A stretch of 64,000 bases of DNA from Sphingobacterium chuzhouense (GTDB lineage Bacteria; Bacteroidota; Bacteroidia; Sphingobacteriales; Sphingobacteriaceae), in NCBI RefSeq assembly GCF_014692525.1, contig NZ_JACNYL010000007.1, positions 1 through 64,000 on the forward strand. The letters are read 5' to 3'. The notes under the pieces are model-generated. The model worked only from the letters and a program-made list of their open reading frames with translations. It did no database searches and had not been told where the DNA came from. Both the position numbers and the translations under genes were made by a program. The first letter of the stretch is position 1, and each line of letters opens with the position of its first letter. Below, in pieces: positions 52,006-61,520 of this stretch.

Positions 52006-52821
52006 ATGGTAAGAGTTACGGAAAAGGAGTCGAACTATCAAGACTTGGATAAAATGTCAGTCAATGCGTTATTGACCAACATGAATAAAGAGGATAAAAC
52101 CGTGCCATTAGCTGTAGAGAAAGCTATTCCGCAACTGGAAGCATTGGTGAAGGTTACGGTCGAGAAAATGAAAATAGGAGGGCGCTTATTTTATATAGGC
52201 GCAGGAACTAGTGGCCGTTTAGGAATTTTGGATGCTTCGGAATGTCCGCCAACTTTCGGGGTTCCGTTTGATTGGGTAATCGGGTTAATAGCTGGTGGAG
52301 ATACTGCCATTCGTAAAGCTGTGGAGTTTGCAGAAGATGATATGGAACAGGCTTGGAAAGATATGGAAGAGTACGATATCGATAAGAATGACGTGATAAT
52401 AGGCATCGCTGCCTCTGGAACAACGCCTTATGTCATCGGTGGGTTAAGACGAGCAAACGCGGAGGGGTTGGTAACGGGTTGTGTCGTTTGCAACAGTAAT
52501 TCACCAATTGCGGAAGAAGCGCAATACCCGGTTGAAGTTATTGTTGGGCCTGAATTTGTTACGGGTTCCACACGACTGAAATCAGGCACGGCACAGAAGC
52601 TGGTGCTCAATATGTTGAGTACTTCCGTGATGATTCAACTGGGACGCGTAAAAGGAAATAAAATGGTTGATATGCAATTGTCGAATATCAAATTAGTTGC
52701 TAGAGGGGTGCGGATGGTTATGGAAGAGACAGGGCTCAACCAAGATGAAGCCTCTGCACTGCTGGAGCGTTATGGCAACGTGCGTAAAGCTATCGAAAGT
52801 TATCAATCTTTAAAATCTTAA
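52006..52821 (+). CDS. murQ: N-acetylmuramic acid 6-phosphate etherase
   Basis: The 271-residue SIS-domain lyase cleaves the lactyl ether of MurNAc-6-phosphate, giving GlcNAc-6-phosphate and D-lactate. Signatures are FYIGAGTSGRLGILDASECP with the catalytic-region E79, VIGIAASGTTPYVIGGL and TGSTRLKSGTAQKLVLNMLS, followed by a UBA-like C-terminus (LNQDEASALLERYGNVRKAI). It is 9 bases upstream of the symporter gene, and the two are cotranscribed. Its product is the direct substrate of NagA at 32 kb. Confidence 0.97.
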   Translation: MVRVTEKESNYQDLDKMSVNALLTNMNKEDKTVPLAVEKAIPQLEALVKVTVEKMKIGGRLFYIGAGTSGRLGILDASECPPTFGVPFDWVIGLIAGGDTAIRKAVEFAEDDMEQAWKDMEEYDIDKNDVIIGIAASGTTPYVIGGLRRANAEGLVTGCVVCNSNSPIAEEAQYPVEVIVGPEFVTGSTRLKSGTAQKLVLNMLSTSVMIQLGRVKGNKMVDMQLSNIKLVARGVRMVMEETGLNQDEASALLERYGNVRKAIESYQSLKS

Positions 52822-52830
52822 AACTCAAAA

Positions 52831-54318
52831 ATGTCTCCAATTACACTATTGATGTTTTTATTTGTATACTTTGGTATACTACTGAGCGTATCTTATTTCA
52901 CATCCCGTAAAACTGCTGATAATGCTACATTTTTTGTGGCAAATAAAAATTCGAAATGGTACATGGTCGCCTTTGGGATGATCGGTGTGGCGCTGTCGGG
53001 GGTTACTTTCATTTCTGTTCCAGGCGCAGTAGGTGTCTCGAATTTTAGCTATTTTCAATTTGTTTTAGGTAATGCACTTGGATTTTTGGTAATAGCTTAC
53101 GTTTTATTGCCACTTTATTATCGGATGAACCTCACTTCCATTTATACCTATTTGGAAGAAAGGTTGGGACATAGGAGCTACAAGACAGGAGCTATGATTT
53201 TCTTGGTTTCCCGGACGATCGGATCCGCTTTTCGATTATACTTGGTCGCGATTATTCTTCAACAATTCATCTTTGATGCCTGGAATATACCCTTCGGGAT
53301 AACAGTAGCCGGTTGTCTGCTTTTAATATGGTTATATACCAATAAAGGGGGGCTTAAAACGATTATCATTACAGATATGTTCCAAACATTCTGTCTGCTC
53401 TTAGCGGTAATCCTATCGATTTATTTTATGGCGGACGGCTTAGGTATTTCTGTTTTAGATGCATTTGAGAGGGTGAAAGAGAGCTCTTATTCGCAGATTG
53501 TGGTTTGGGAAGATTTGTTGGGAGATCGAAATCATTTCTGGAAGCACATTATTGGTGGTGCATTTGTGACGATTGCCATGACCGGGCTCGATCAGGATCT
53601 CATGCAGAAAAATCTAAGCATGAAAACAATTGGCGAAGCACAGAAAAACATGCTTACTTTTACGGGGATATTTGTTGTTATCAACTTATTCTTTTTGGCA
53701 GTTGGTGCGTTGCTCTACATTTATGTGGCGGAAAAAGGAATTGATATCAGTATGCTTCGTACACCGGATTATCTCTATCCGGAGATAGCGCTGAACCATT
53801 TGTCTATAGCGGCGGGAGTCATCTTTATGATGGGGCTGACTGCTGCGACTTTCGCAACGACCGACTCTGCACTCACCGCATTGACTACATCGTATTGCGT
53901 AGATTTTCTTGGTTTTAATAAGGCAGAGGATCCGAATGCAAAAGCGCTGGTTAGAAAGCGAAATATAGTGCACTTCGCGTTTAGTGTAGTGATGCTATTA
54001 GTTATCTTGGTATTCCGGCTGTTGAACGATGATTCCGTAGTGACTGCCATTTTTACGGCGGCTAGTTATACGTATGGCCCATTGTTAGGTTTATTTGCAT
54101 TCGGTATCTTGACCCGAAATAGAGTGAACGATAATCTGGTGCCTTATTTCTGTATCTTGTCGCCGATTATATGGTATCTGCTAAATACCTATTATATCGT
54201 TCCTTATACCAGCTATCGAATTGGTTTTGAGTTAATTGTTTATAATGGGTTGACGACATTCCTGATGATGTGGGTGACTTCACCAGGAAAGCTGCCACAA
54301 GAGAAGAATGCCATTTAA
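52831..54318 (+). CDS. Sodium:solute symporter (SSS family), probable amino-sugar importer
   Basis: The 495-residue protein has about 13 membrane segments and SSS-family features: GMIGVALSGVTFISVPGAVG early, RTIGSAFRLYLVAIIL, TGLDQDLMQKNLSMK and TAATFATTDSALTALTT in the core helices. Its gene directly follows murQ, so MurNAc or a MurNAc-containing sugar is the best guess for the substrate. SSS transporters do not phosphorylate, so a MurNAc kinase is needed between this step and MurQ; none is encoded in the window. Confidence 0.9.
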   Translation: MSPITLLMFLFVYFGILLSVSYFTSRKTADNATFFVANKNSKWYMVAFGMIGVALSGVTFISVPGAVGVSNFSYFQFVLGNALGFLVIAYVLLPLYYRMNLTSIYTYLEERLGHRSYKTGAMIFLVSRTIGSAFRLYLVAIILQQFIFDAWNIPFGITVAGCLLLIWLYTNKGGLKTIIITDMFQTFCLLLAVILSIYFMADGLGISVLDAFERVKESSYSQIVVWEDLLGDRNHFWKHIIGGAFVTIAMTGLDQDLMQKNLSMKTIGEAQKNMLTFTGIFVVINLFFLAVGALLYIYVAEKGIDISMLRTPDYLYPEIALNHLSIAAGVIFMMGLTAATFATTDSALTALTTSYCVDFLGFNKAEDPNAKALVRKRNIVHFAFSVVMLLVILVFRLLNDDSVVTAIFTAASYTYGPLLGLFAFGILTRNRVNDNLVPYFCILSPIIWYLLNTYYIVPYTSYRIGFELIVYNGLTTFLMMWVTSPGKLPQEKNAI

Positions 54319-54373
54319 ATTCTATTTGTTATATTTTTTAGTTTGGCTTTTTTCTTTTTCACTTTACATTCGG

Positions 54374-54381
54374 TATATTTG
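54374..54381 (+). promoter_or_regulatory. -7 element for the tRNA gene
   Basis: TATATTTG matches TAnnTTTG exactly and would start transcription about 20 bases before the tRNA. The -33 region is only T-rich. Confidence 0.45.
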
Positions 54382-54407
54382 AGCCGCTCGAACAATATGT
54401 CGATAAT

Positions 54408-54482
54408 GGGAAATTAGCTCAGCTGGTTTAGAGCACTACCTCGACAAGGTAGGGGTCACTGGTTCGAACCCAGTATTTCCCA
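54408..54482 (+). tRNA. tRNA-Val (anticodon GAC), with C33
   Basis: A complete cloverleaf: acceptor GGGAAAT/ATTTCCC, D stem GCTC/GAGC, anticodon stem CTACC/GGTAG, loop TCGACAA, variable loop GGGTC, T arm ACTGG-TTCGAAC-CCAGT, discriminator A. CCA is not encoded. The loop puts C at position 33, where nearly all tRNAs have U, and T32 could pair with A38. The variable loop is short, so this is not a serine tRNA. Confidence 0.92.
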
Positions 54483-54483
54483 C

Positions 54484-54511
54484 AAAAAGAGACTGTTAAA
54501 GTCTCTTTTTT
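54484..54511 (+). terminator. Terminator after the tRNA
   Basis: AAAAAGAGACT and AGTCTCTTTTT form a perfect 11-bp stem with a 5-base loop, ending in a T-run. Confidence 0.8.
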
Positions 54512-54559
54512 GTTTCTACGGTTTATTTTTTATTTTTATTCCAGAGCAAACTGGCATTG

Positions 54560-56560
54560 ATGAATAGGTACTTGAGGCAACTCCTACTTTTTTTTGTTTT
54601 TATCTTCGTAGGCACGTCGTATGTTTCTGCGCAGGTAGAAGAGGAATTTAGCAGTGCGTTGGATTCGGCTCGTGCTAAAGAAGACAATAAAACAGACTCT
54701 GTCGTCTTTACCGCTAGATATGTACGCTACGCAACGTTAGATATACTCAAGCAGAGTACACGTACCATACAGATTGATACTACCCATGTCAATTTTCAAT
54801 ATTACAATAAGCAAAATGTTCCGTGGAATCCAACAATAAACTTGGGTTCTTATGGTCTAGCTTCCCGAGACCTTTTGTTCAACCCGAATAAGACGATTGG
54901 CTTTCAGCCCGGGTTCCATGCTCTGGAAAGATATTTGTTGCAGCCCGATTCTATCCAATATTTTCGAGCGAGGGCGCGTTATTCTGAATTATACGCCGTG
55001 GGATTCTTTTTCAACGATCAGGTTTTCCGGGCACGACTGGCGCAAAATATTAATCCGCAATGGAATATCGGTGCGGAGTACTATGCAACAAATACAGATG
55101 GATACTATGTCAACCAAGCTTATAATGATCGCAAGGCAGCCGTATTTACTTGGTACGAGTCAAAAAGCTTACGCTATAACCTGTTGATGAATGCAACGTT
55201 CAACAACCTGAACTCCCCCGAAAATGGCTCGGTTGTGGATCGGAACGTGTACATGCAGGATGTCTTTAAGGACACTTCCGATATGTCTAACATGGGATAT
55301 CCCGTCAGGTTGCGGGGACAGCAGGCAAATCAACCTCATCATAAATGGAAGGACAATGGTATCTTTTTGCGCCAGTCCTACTATCTAGGTAGATTAGATA
55401 CCGTAAATCGCGGAACACCGGAGATGGAGGTGCGTCCTACGAATACTGTCGCCCATAATTCTTCGTTGCGCCAGCGAACGTTCACTTTTTTCAAAAATGA
55501 AGAAGACTTGGAAGGTGCATTCCCTTATGGCGACTTTGCACGCGTAGAAGATACCACGATAGTTACGAATATTACCAACGAATTTACCTATAGCTTCTAT
55601 TTACGTGGTAAAGGCGTGTTTAAAAATGAGGCTAAGCTCGATCTAGGGTTTCAGAACGATTTAATCTGGTATAAGGATAGTTTGACGAATGAGTTCTTTC
55701 AAAACAGTATGCTAAAGGGTACGCTAGGTTATCAATTTAGCGATCGTGTTCAGTTACAGGGAAATGTAAACCAGATTGTTGTAGGGCGTCACGCAGGAGA
55801 CTTTCTCTATGAGGCCAATGCTGATGTTTTATTGAGTGAGAATGCGGGCAGGGTACGTATTGGAGCCTACTCACAAAATAAATCTCCTGAAATGGTGTTT
55901 GACTTAATGAACTATACCTATCATCAATGGGACCATAGTTGGGAAAAAACCAAGACACAGAACCTTTCTTTCGCTTATACCAATAATAAAATAGGTTTTT
56001 CGGGTAAAGTAGATTACTTTTTAATGGATAAGTACCTTTATTTTCGCGAGGTTGATAATCCCGATAACGACGAATTATATCTGCGACAAATAACCCCCGA
56101 TCAATCCGGCAATATGAATTTATTGAAAGTCTCTGTCAGTCAGAAATTTCGTTTGGGACGCTTCCATTTTGATAATATGGGCGTGTATCAGAAAACGGAT
56201 GCTCAAAATATATTGGCTATTCCGGAGCTGTATACTTGGCATAGCTTCTATTATGCTAATAAATTATACAACGTGATGGATTTCCGATTAGGAACTGATG
56301 TGCGCTTCAACACACCTTTCCGTTCTCCTTCCTATGCGATCAACGTCGGACAATTTTACAACGATAACGTCGGGATAGAATATTCCACCTACCCGATCGT
56401 GGATTTTTGGTTTACCGGTAATATCGACCGTGTGAACTTATTCATCTCCTATAACTTTGCCAATCAGTTTGTTTATCCGAAAGGATATTATACCGTCCGG
56501 CGTTACCCTATGCAGGACGCGAATCTACGGTTCGGCGTGTCCTGGAAGTTTTATGATTAA
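54560..56560 (+). CDS. Putative porin (Porin_10-type beta-barrel)
   Basis: The product of 666 residues has a signal peptide (FVFIFVGTSYVSAQ) and an almost entirely beta-strand sequence with alternating aromatic and polar residues, ending in NLRFGVSWKFYD, an aromatic terminus suited to outer-membrane assembly. Segments such as LERYLLQPDSIQYFRARARY match the putative-porin family of Bacteroidota. The ATG at 54560 is chosen over a TTG at 54557. It stands alone after the tRNA; its relation to the amino-sugar locus is unclear. Confidence 0.82.
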   Translation: MNRYLRQLLLFFVFIFVGTSYVSAQVEEEFSSALDSARAKEDNKTDSVVFTARYVRYATLDILKQSTRTIQIDTTHVNFQYYNKQNVPWNPTINLGSYGLASRDLLFNPNKTIGFQPGFHALERYLLQPDSIQYFRARARYSELYAVGFFFNDQVFRARLAQNINPQWNIGAEYYATNTDGYYVNQAYNDRKAAVFTWYESKSLRYNLLMNATFNNLNSPENGSVVDRNVYMQDVFKDTSDMSNMGYPVRLRGQQANQPHHKWKDNGIFLRQSYYLGRLDTVNRGTPEMEVRPTNTVAHNSSLRQRTFTFFKNEEDLEGAFPYGDFARVEDTTIVTNITNEFTYSFYLRGKGVFKNEAKLDLGFQNDLIWYKDSLTNEFFQNSMLKGTLGYQFSDRVQLQGNVNQIVVGRHAGDFLYEANADVLLSENAGRVRIGAYSQNKSPEMVFDLMNYTYHQWDHSWEKTKTQNLSFAYTNNKIGFSGKVDYFLMDKYLYFREVDNPDNDELYLRQITPDQSGNMNLLKVSVSQKFRLGRFHFDNMGVYQKTDAQNILAIPELYTWHSFYYANKLYNVMDFRLGTDVRFNTPFRSPSYAINVGQFYNDNVGIEYSTYPIVDFWFTGNIDRVNLFISYNFANQFVYPKGYYTVRRYPMQDANLRFGVSWKFYD

Positions 56561-56608
56561 CCGATAAGTTATTATTTCCTATTAATTTTTCCTTTAAGTA
56601 TTTTATGA

Positions 56609-56618
56609 TAACGCGTTA
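56609..56618. other. Palindrome in the 292-base AT-rich gap before the third susC
   Basis: TAACGCGTTA is a perfect 10-base palindrome about 50 bases after the porin stop. A GTTAAC palindrome and the pair TTAAC/GTTAA lie further on, near 56725-56740. Apart from these and the promoter at 56687, the gap shows only A and T runs and no gene. Confidence 0.35.
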
Positions 56619-56686
56619 GGTTAAGATATACGCTTATTTGTGTTTTTATCGCCTACATGGTCTGAAATTATATTTTTTAAAAAATT

Positions 56687-56716
56687 TTTGTTTTTTAAAA
56701 AAAAGCTATATGTTTG
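56687..56716 (+). promoter_or_regulatory. Promoter for the third susC
   Basis: TTTG at 56687-56690, 18 bases, then TATGTTTG at 56709-56716, an exact -7. The leader is about 130 bases. Its -7 differs from the TAnnTTAG type of the amino-sugar locus. Confidence 0.55.
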
Positions 56717-56852
56717 TTTTATGTTAACATAGTGCGTTAAGCTGTGTGAGGTTAATGTCTTTGTTATATATAGATTATAAACTTTAAAAGATAGCTTAAA
56801 TATATTTTTAATCTAGATAGTGCGTAAACCTATTCATGTTATAAAATTTGTT

Positions 56853-59800
56853 ATGGACAAAAAATATTTAATCAAATCGCTGTTTGGATACCTCTTAATA
56901 TGTCTTCTTTCTAGTTTTGCTGCAAAAGCACAGTTGCGCACAATTACTGGGAAGGTGGTGGATGCTGGTGTCTTAATCCCTTTACAGGGTGTAACCATTA
57001 ATGTTGTTGGCAGTGGTCAAGCAGCGAGTACGAATAATTCTGGAGAATATTCGTTAGAAGCAAAGACGGGCGATTTGCTACGGTTTAATTTCTTGGGTTA
57101 CGACCCTGTTGAAATTCTTGTTGGAAAAGAAAGTGTTTACGATGTAAAGTTAATTGGATCTGCTGAGAGTCTGGATTCTGTGGTTGTCGTGGGTTATGGT
57201 ACACAGCGAAAAAGAGATATAACGGGGTCGGTGACTAGTCTGTCTCCACAGGATTTACAACCAGGGCCGGCGGCTAGTTTTGACCAAATGATGCAGGGAA
57301 AAGTAGCCGGAGCGCAAATTACCCAGACTACAGGGGCTCCAGGAGGAAATGTAAATATCGTTATTCGGGGGATTAATTCGATTACAGGTGGTAACCAGCC
57401 TCTGTATGTAATTGACGGTTATGCCATTGGTGCTGGTGGAAGTGGATCGGATGTGTCTAATTTCAACGGAAATTCCTATTCATCAGAGGGGATGGCCAAT
57501 AACACCGCATCTAAAATTAATCCGTTGAGCAGTATCAACCCTTCCGATATTGCTTCCATAGAAATTTTAAAGGATGCGTCTGCGACTGCTATTTACGGAT
57601 CAAGAGGAGCCAACGGCGTGATCATCATTACTACAAAAAAAGGAAAAAGAGGAAGTCCTACCGTTCATTTAGAAGCCGCGGGAGGTTTTCAGAACGTGGC
57701 CAATAAGCTGAAAATGATGAATGCGCAGGAGTTCGCAGAATTTCATGCGGAAGGACGAGACAACGCTTGGGTTTATGCGGGGGGGAATGCGTCAGATCCG
57801 AATGACTTAAGGACAGGAGGTACGCGAGTCCGCCCCGAGTTTCGTCATCCCGAATCATTGACTACAAATATAGATTGGCAGGACCAGATTTTTAGAACGG
57901 CGCCATTGCAGAATTATCAACTTTCGACCACGGGCGGAGGTGAGTCGGTAGATTACATGGTTTCGTTGGGATATTATAATCAACAAGGAATAATCAAAAA
58001 ATCCGATTTCAATAAGTATAATATGCGTTCCAATATAGATATTAAGTTATCTAATCGGTTGTCTCTTGGTGTATCCTTGGCAGGTTCCTACACGCATGGA
58101 AATTTTGCACGTGCCGAAGGGCATTTGGGAACAAGAGGGTTAATTGCCGCTGCTTTAGCAAATTCACCTGCGATGCCTATTTACCAAGCAGATGGTTCCT
58201 ATAGTTCAGAGTTATTGGATCCGCTAGGTGTACCGGTAGAAAACCCCTATTTAATCCTTGATGAATTTAGTGATAAGCGGAATTCTGCGAATATTTTTAC
58301 CAATAATTATCTTCAGTATAATCTTTTAGACGGGTTGTCGATAAAAACGTCCATAGGTGTGAATTATGTGACCGGGTCAACCCGCCTCTGGAAATCATCC
58401 CAGATTGGTGAATGGGGGGCTAAAACGAGCCCGGCAACTGCAGGTGCTCACAACAGTGCTTTATTAAATTGGTTAAATGAAAATACGGTGAACTATACGA
58501 CGAACTTCGGAGAGGATCATAAGGTAGACGCAGTTGTAGGGTTTACAGCGCAGAAAGAAAGTCTAAATATGCTGCAGGCTGGAGCGATGGATTTTCCGAC
58601 GGATTTGATTCCTTATTTAGCCGGAGGAAATGTGAATGCTGGAACGAATTATATCACAGAATGGGCGATGTTGTCGTGGTTAGCTCGGGTTAACTACAGT
58701 TTTATGGGGAAATGGTTATTGACGGGTACTGTACGTCGGGACGGAAGTTCGAGATTCGGGATTAACAATCGTTGGGGTACCTTCCCTTCCGCGTCTCTAG
58801 GGTACAGGTTATCAGATGAAGAGTTTATGAAATCGTTGTCGTTTATAGATGATCTGAAACTAAGGGCGAGTTATGGTGCGTCGGGTAATAATTTAATAGG
58901 AAATTATGCCCATATCGGGCTGTTGGGTATTGTTCCTTATGTCGGTAATGGGCAACCATTGCTTGGTGTGACACCGCAAACCCTCGCCAATGAAAACCTA
59001 ACGTGGGAGCGATCTTTACAGACCAACCTCGGGCTCGACCTGGCGCTATTTAATCATCGTATAGTCTTGACGGTGGATGCGTACCGCAATATGAAAAAGG
59101 ATTTGTTGCTAAACACGTTACTGCCCGCAGCTACTGGGTTTAGCTCCGTGACACAAAATATCGGTGAGCTTGAAAATAAAGGTTTGGAGATTGCATTAAA
59201 TACACAGAACATAGCGAGCGGATCTTTTCAGTGGAATACTGATTTTAATATAAGTTTCAATAGAAATAAGGTTCTAGCACTAAATACTTCATCAGCTAGG
59301 ATATTAAGTTCGGCCTATCAAGCTACACAGGTAGGTCAGCCCATTTCAAGTTTCTTTTTGTTGGAAGCGACAGGCGTATTCAAAGACTGGGATGAAGTGC
59401 ATGCTAGCCCTTTGCAGCATCCGAACACGCAACCGGGAGATCTCAAATTTAAGGATGCTAACGGCGATGGGCGGATCACAGACGATGATAAAACCTTCGT
59501 TGGCACGCCGTGGCCAAAGTATACTTTTGGATTCAATAATCAGTTTACCTATAAAAACCTTTCTTTGGGTGTGAGCTTAACTGGTTCGTATGGTCAAAAA
59601 ATGTATTTTCAAGGCGCAGAGATTATCATGAATTCAGCAGGCGTTCAAAATCAATTGGCTTTGGTCAATGATCGCTGGAGGTCAGAAGAAAATCCCGGTA
59701 ATGGTTTTGTGCCAAGAGCCATACGTAATGATTATGCCCGGGGAATTGGTATTAATTCCAGGTATCTGTTCGAAGCTTCATTTGTCCGTATCCGGAATGT

Positions 59801-60020
59801 TAATTTAGCATATAAGTTGCCGTCCAATATATTCCGTTCAAGATTGCCCGCTATCGATGTTTTTGCCGATGTCTCGAATGTGTATACATTTACGGATTAC
59901 CCCGGCTATGATCCTGAAGGAAGTTCGACAGGAGATAACATTGCGGCGAGTGGTATAGACTATTTTTCATATCCATTACCTCGAACCTTTACATTAGGCA
60001 TTAGAATGAATATCCGTTAA
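56853..60020 (+). CDS. SusC-family TonB-dependent outer-membrane transporter 3
   Basis: The product of 1055 residues has a signal peptide (YLLICLLSSFAAKAQ), a carboxypeptidase-regulatory-like domain (RTITGKVVDAGVLIPLQG), DSVVVVGYGTQRKRDITGSV, a plug (IVIRGINSITGGNQPLYVID, YGSRGANGVIIITTKKG) and the barrel, with the DANGDGRITDDD loop near residue 870. The ATG 56853 is preferred to a GTG at 56820 because the signal peptide follows directly. It is of a different SusC subfamily from transporters 1 and 2 and is paired with the SusD gene 18 bases downstream. Confidence 0.95.
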   Translation: MDKKYLIKSLFGYLLICLLSSFAAKAQLRTITGKVVDAGVLIPLQGVTINVVGSGQAASTNNSGEYSLEAKTGDLLRFNFLGYDPVEILVGKESVYDVKLIGSAESLDSVVVVGYGTQRKRDITGSVTSLSPQDLQPGPAASFDQMMQGKVAGAQITQTTGAPGGNVNIVIRGINSITGGNQPLYVIDGYAIGAGGSGSDVSNFNGNSYSSEGMANNTASKINPLSSINPSDIASIEILKDASATAIYGSRGANGVIIITTKKGKRGSPTVHLEAAGGFQNVANKLKMMNAQEFAEFHAEGRDNAWVYAGGNASDPNDLRTGGTRVRPEFRHPESLTTNIDWQDQIFRTAPLQNYQLSTTGGGESVDYMVSLGYYNQQGIIKKSDFNKYNMRSNIDIKLSNRLSLGVSLAGSYTHGNFARAEGHLGTRGLIAAALANSPAMPIYQADGSYSSELLDPLGVPVENPYLILDEFSDKRNSANIFTNNYLQYNLLDGLSIKTSIGVNYVTGSTRLWKSSQIGEWGAKTSPATAGAHNSALLNWLNENTVNYTTNFGEDHKVDAVVGFTAQKESLNMLQAGAMDFPTDLIPYLAGGNVNAGTNYITEWAMLSWLARVNYSFMGKWLLTGTVRRDGSSRFGINNRWGTFPSASLGYRLSDEEFMKSLSFIDDLKLRASYGASGNNLIGNYAHIGLLGIVPYVGNGQPLLGVTPQTLANENLTWERSLQTNLGLDLALFNHRIVLTVDAYRNMKKDLLLNTLLPAATGFSSVTQNIGELENKGLEIALNTQNIASGSFQWNTDFNISFNRNKVLALNTSSARILSSAYQATQVGQPISSFFLLEATGVFKDWDEVHASPLQHPNTQPGDLKFKDANGDGRITDDDKTFVGTPWPKYTFGFNNQFTYKNLSLGVSLTGSYGQKMYFQGAEIIMNSAGVQNQLALVNDRWRSEENPGNGFVPRAIRNDYARGIGINSRYLFEASFVRIRNVNLAYKLPSNIFRSRLPAIDVFADVSNVYTFTDYPGYDPEGSSTGDNIAASGIDYFSYPLPRTFTLGIRMNIR

Positions 60021-60038
60021 CCCAATAATCTTACTGAA

Positions 60039-61460
60039 ATGAAAAAATATATCGTTTGTGTTGCGTTGTCTTTTTTTTTGTGCTCCTGCAACAATTTTCT
60101 AGCGCTTTCGCCCGAACATCAAATCAACGAAAATAATTTCTATAAAACGGAAGCTGATTTTGAAAATGCGCTGATCGGAGTGTATGCATCTTTTCGGGAA
60201 ATATATACGCATGAGATTTTCTATCTCGCCGAATTGACTTCGGATAATGCTGAGGTATCTATATCTTCCTCTTCCGTTGCTGAGATGGAGTTTGATGAAA
60301 TGAATATAACCCCGTCCAATACGATCGTTCAAGGCTTTTGGACAAAGGTTTTATTTACGATCGCACGTGCAAATATCCTGCTTGTACGGTTAGAGCAGTC
60401 TGACTTAAATATAGAAAGTAAAGCAAGAATCGCTAGCGAAACAAAATTTATTCGTGCATATAGCTATTTTTTGATGGTACAGATTTTTGGACGATCTCCT
60501 ATTACACATGGAGAATTTCGGAGTCCAAAAGATATAGCCAATGCCGACTTATCCTTGAAGTCTTCGGAAGATGTATATGCAGAGATTATTAAAGATTTGA
60601 AAGAGGCAGAAGAATTGGCGGTTGATGATTCCAACGAAGACAAAGGAAAGGTGTCTGTGGGTGCTATAAAAGGATTACTGGGTAAGGTTTATTTAACACG
60701 CCACCAATATACGGATGCTATACGTACGTTGGGAAGTTTAATTGAAGCAAATACATATAGTTTAGAATCTAATTACAAGACCCTTTTTAGTCCAGGAAAT
60801 AGTAACACAAAGGAGTCCCTTTTCGAATTAAAGTTTATCTCTGGTTTTAACCAAGGTAACGAATATTCGGTGTTATTTACACCAGCTTCAACAGGATTAT
60901 TGGCTAATAACCAGCAAGGCTCGGGACGAATTACACCGTCTCTAGACCTTATGGACGCCTACGAAGAAGGCGATGCTAGGAAGCAGGCTTCTGTAGGCGA
61001 TACGATTAGACCCAATGGGGTAAAGGAATACAGCCGGCACGGGTTGAAGTTCGTGGATCTAAATGCAGAAAATCCGAGAGATGGCTCTGTTCATTTTACC
61101 GTTTTACGCTATGCCGATGTCCTCCTCATGTATGCTGAAGCATTAAATGAAGATGATGATATAGGTGGGGCACAGACTTACCTAAATATGGTTCGTTCCC
61201 GCGCAGATCTGGAAGAGCTGGAAATCAGTAATAAAGAAGATATGCGTGAATCCATCGCGAAAGAAAGAAGACTGGAATTGGCGTATGAGGCGCATCGTTG
61301 GTTCGATTTGTTGCGAACAGGAAAAACTCAGGAAACCATGAATGCATTTTTTGTGGGTAAAGGCTTAAATTTTACGGTGCAAAACCATGAATTGATATTT
61401 CCTATTCCACGCAGAGAGATCGATATCAATCCGGAGTTAGGACAAAATGATGGTTATTAA
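60039..61460 (+). CDS. SusD/RagB-family nutrient-binding lipoprotein 3
   Basis: The 473-residue lipoprotein (CVALSFFLCSCNNFL, Cys 17) is shorter than the other SusD proteins. It shows ENNFYKTEADFENALIGVYA, FIRAYSYFLMVQIFGRSPIT, LRYADVLLMYAEALNE and IAKERRLELAYEAHRWFDLL, and ends with the IFPIPRREIDINP motif common in SusD. No glycosidase is linked to this pair in the window, so its substrate is unknown. Confidence 0.95.
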   Translation: MKKYIVCVALSFFLCSCNNFLALSPEHQINENNFYKTEADFENALIGVYASFREIYTHEIFYLAELTSDNAEVSISSSSVAEMEFDEMNITPSNTIVQGFWTKVLFTIARANILLVRLEQSDLNIESKARIASETKFIRAYSYFLMVQIFGRSPITHGEFRSPKDIANADLSLKSSEDVYAEIIKDLKEAEELAVDDSNEDKGKVSVGAIKGLLGKVYLTRHQYTDAIRTLGSLIEANTYSLESNYKTLFSPGNSNTKESLFELKFISGFNQGNEYSVLFTPASTGLLANNQQGSGRITPSLDLMDAYEEGDARKQASVGDTIRPNGVKEYSRHGLKFVDLNAENPRDGSVHFTVLRYADVLLMYAEALNEDDDIGGAQTYLNMVRSRADLEELEISNKEDMRESIAKERRLELAYEAHRWFDLLRTGKTQETMNAFFVGKGLNFTVQNHELIFPIPRREIDINPELGQNDGY

Positions 61461-61520
61461 CTTGTATAACACGTTAACCTATGAGATTATAAATAAATTT
61501 ATTACACCAAATATAGCTAA

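Noticed and set aside
54408..54482. tRNA-Ser(CGA) by shifting the anticodon one base
   Set aside because: The variable loop has only five bases, and the 7-base loop centres on GAC, so valine is the consistent reading.
56709..56745. A copy of the TTTG-N19-TAnnTTAG promoter before the third susC
   Set aside because: TAACATAGTGC resembles the block at susC1/2, but no TTTG lies 19 bases upstream, and a better standard promoter is 15 bases away.
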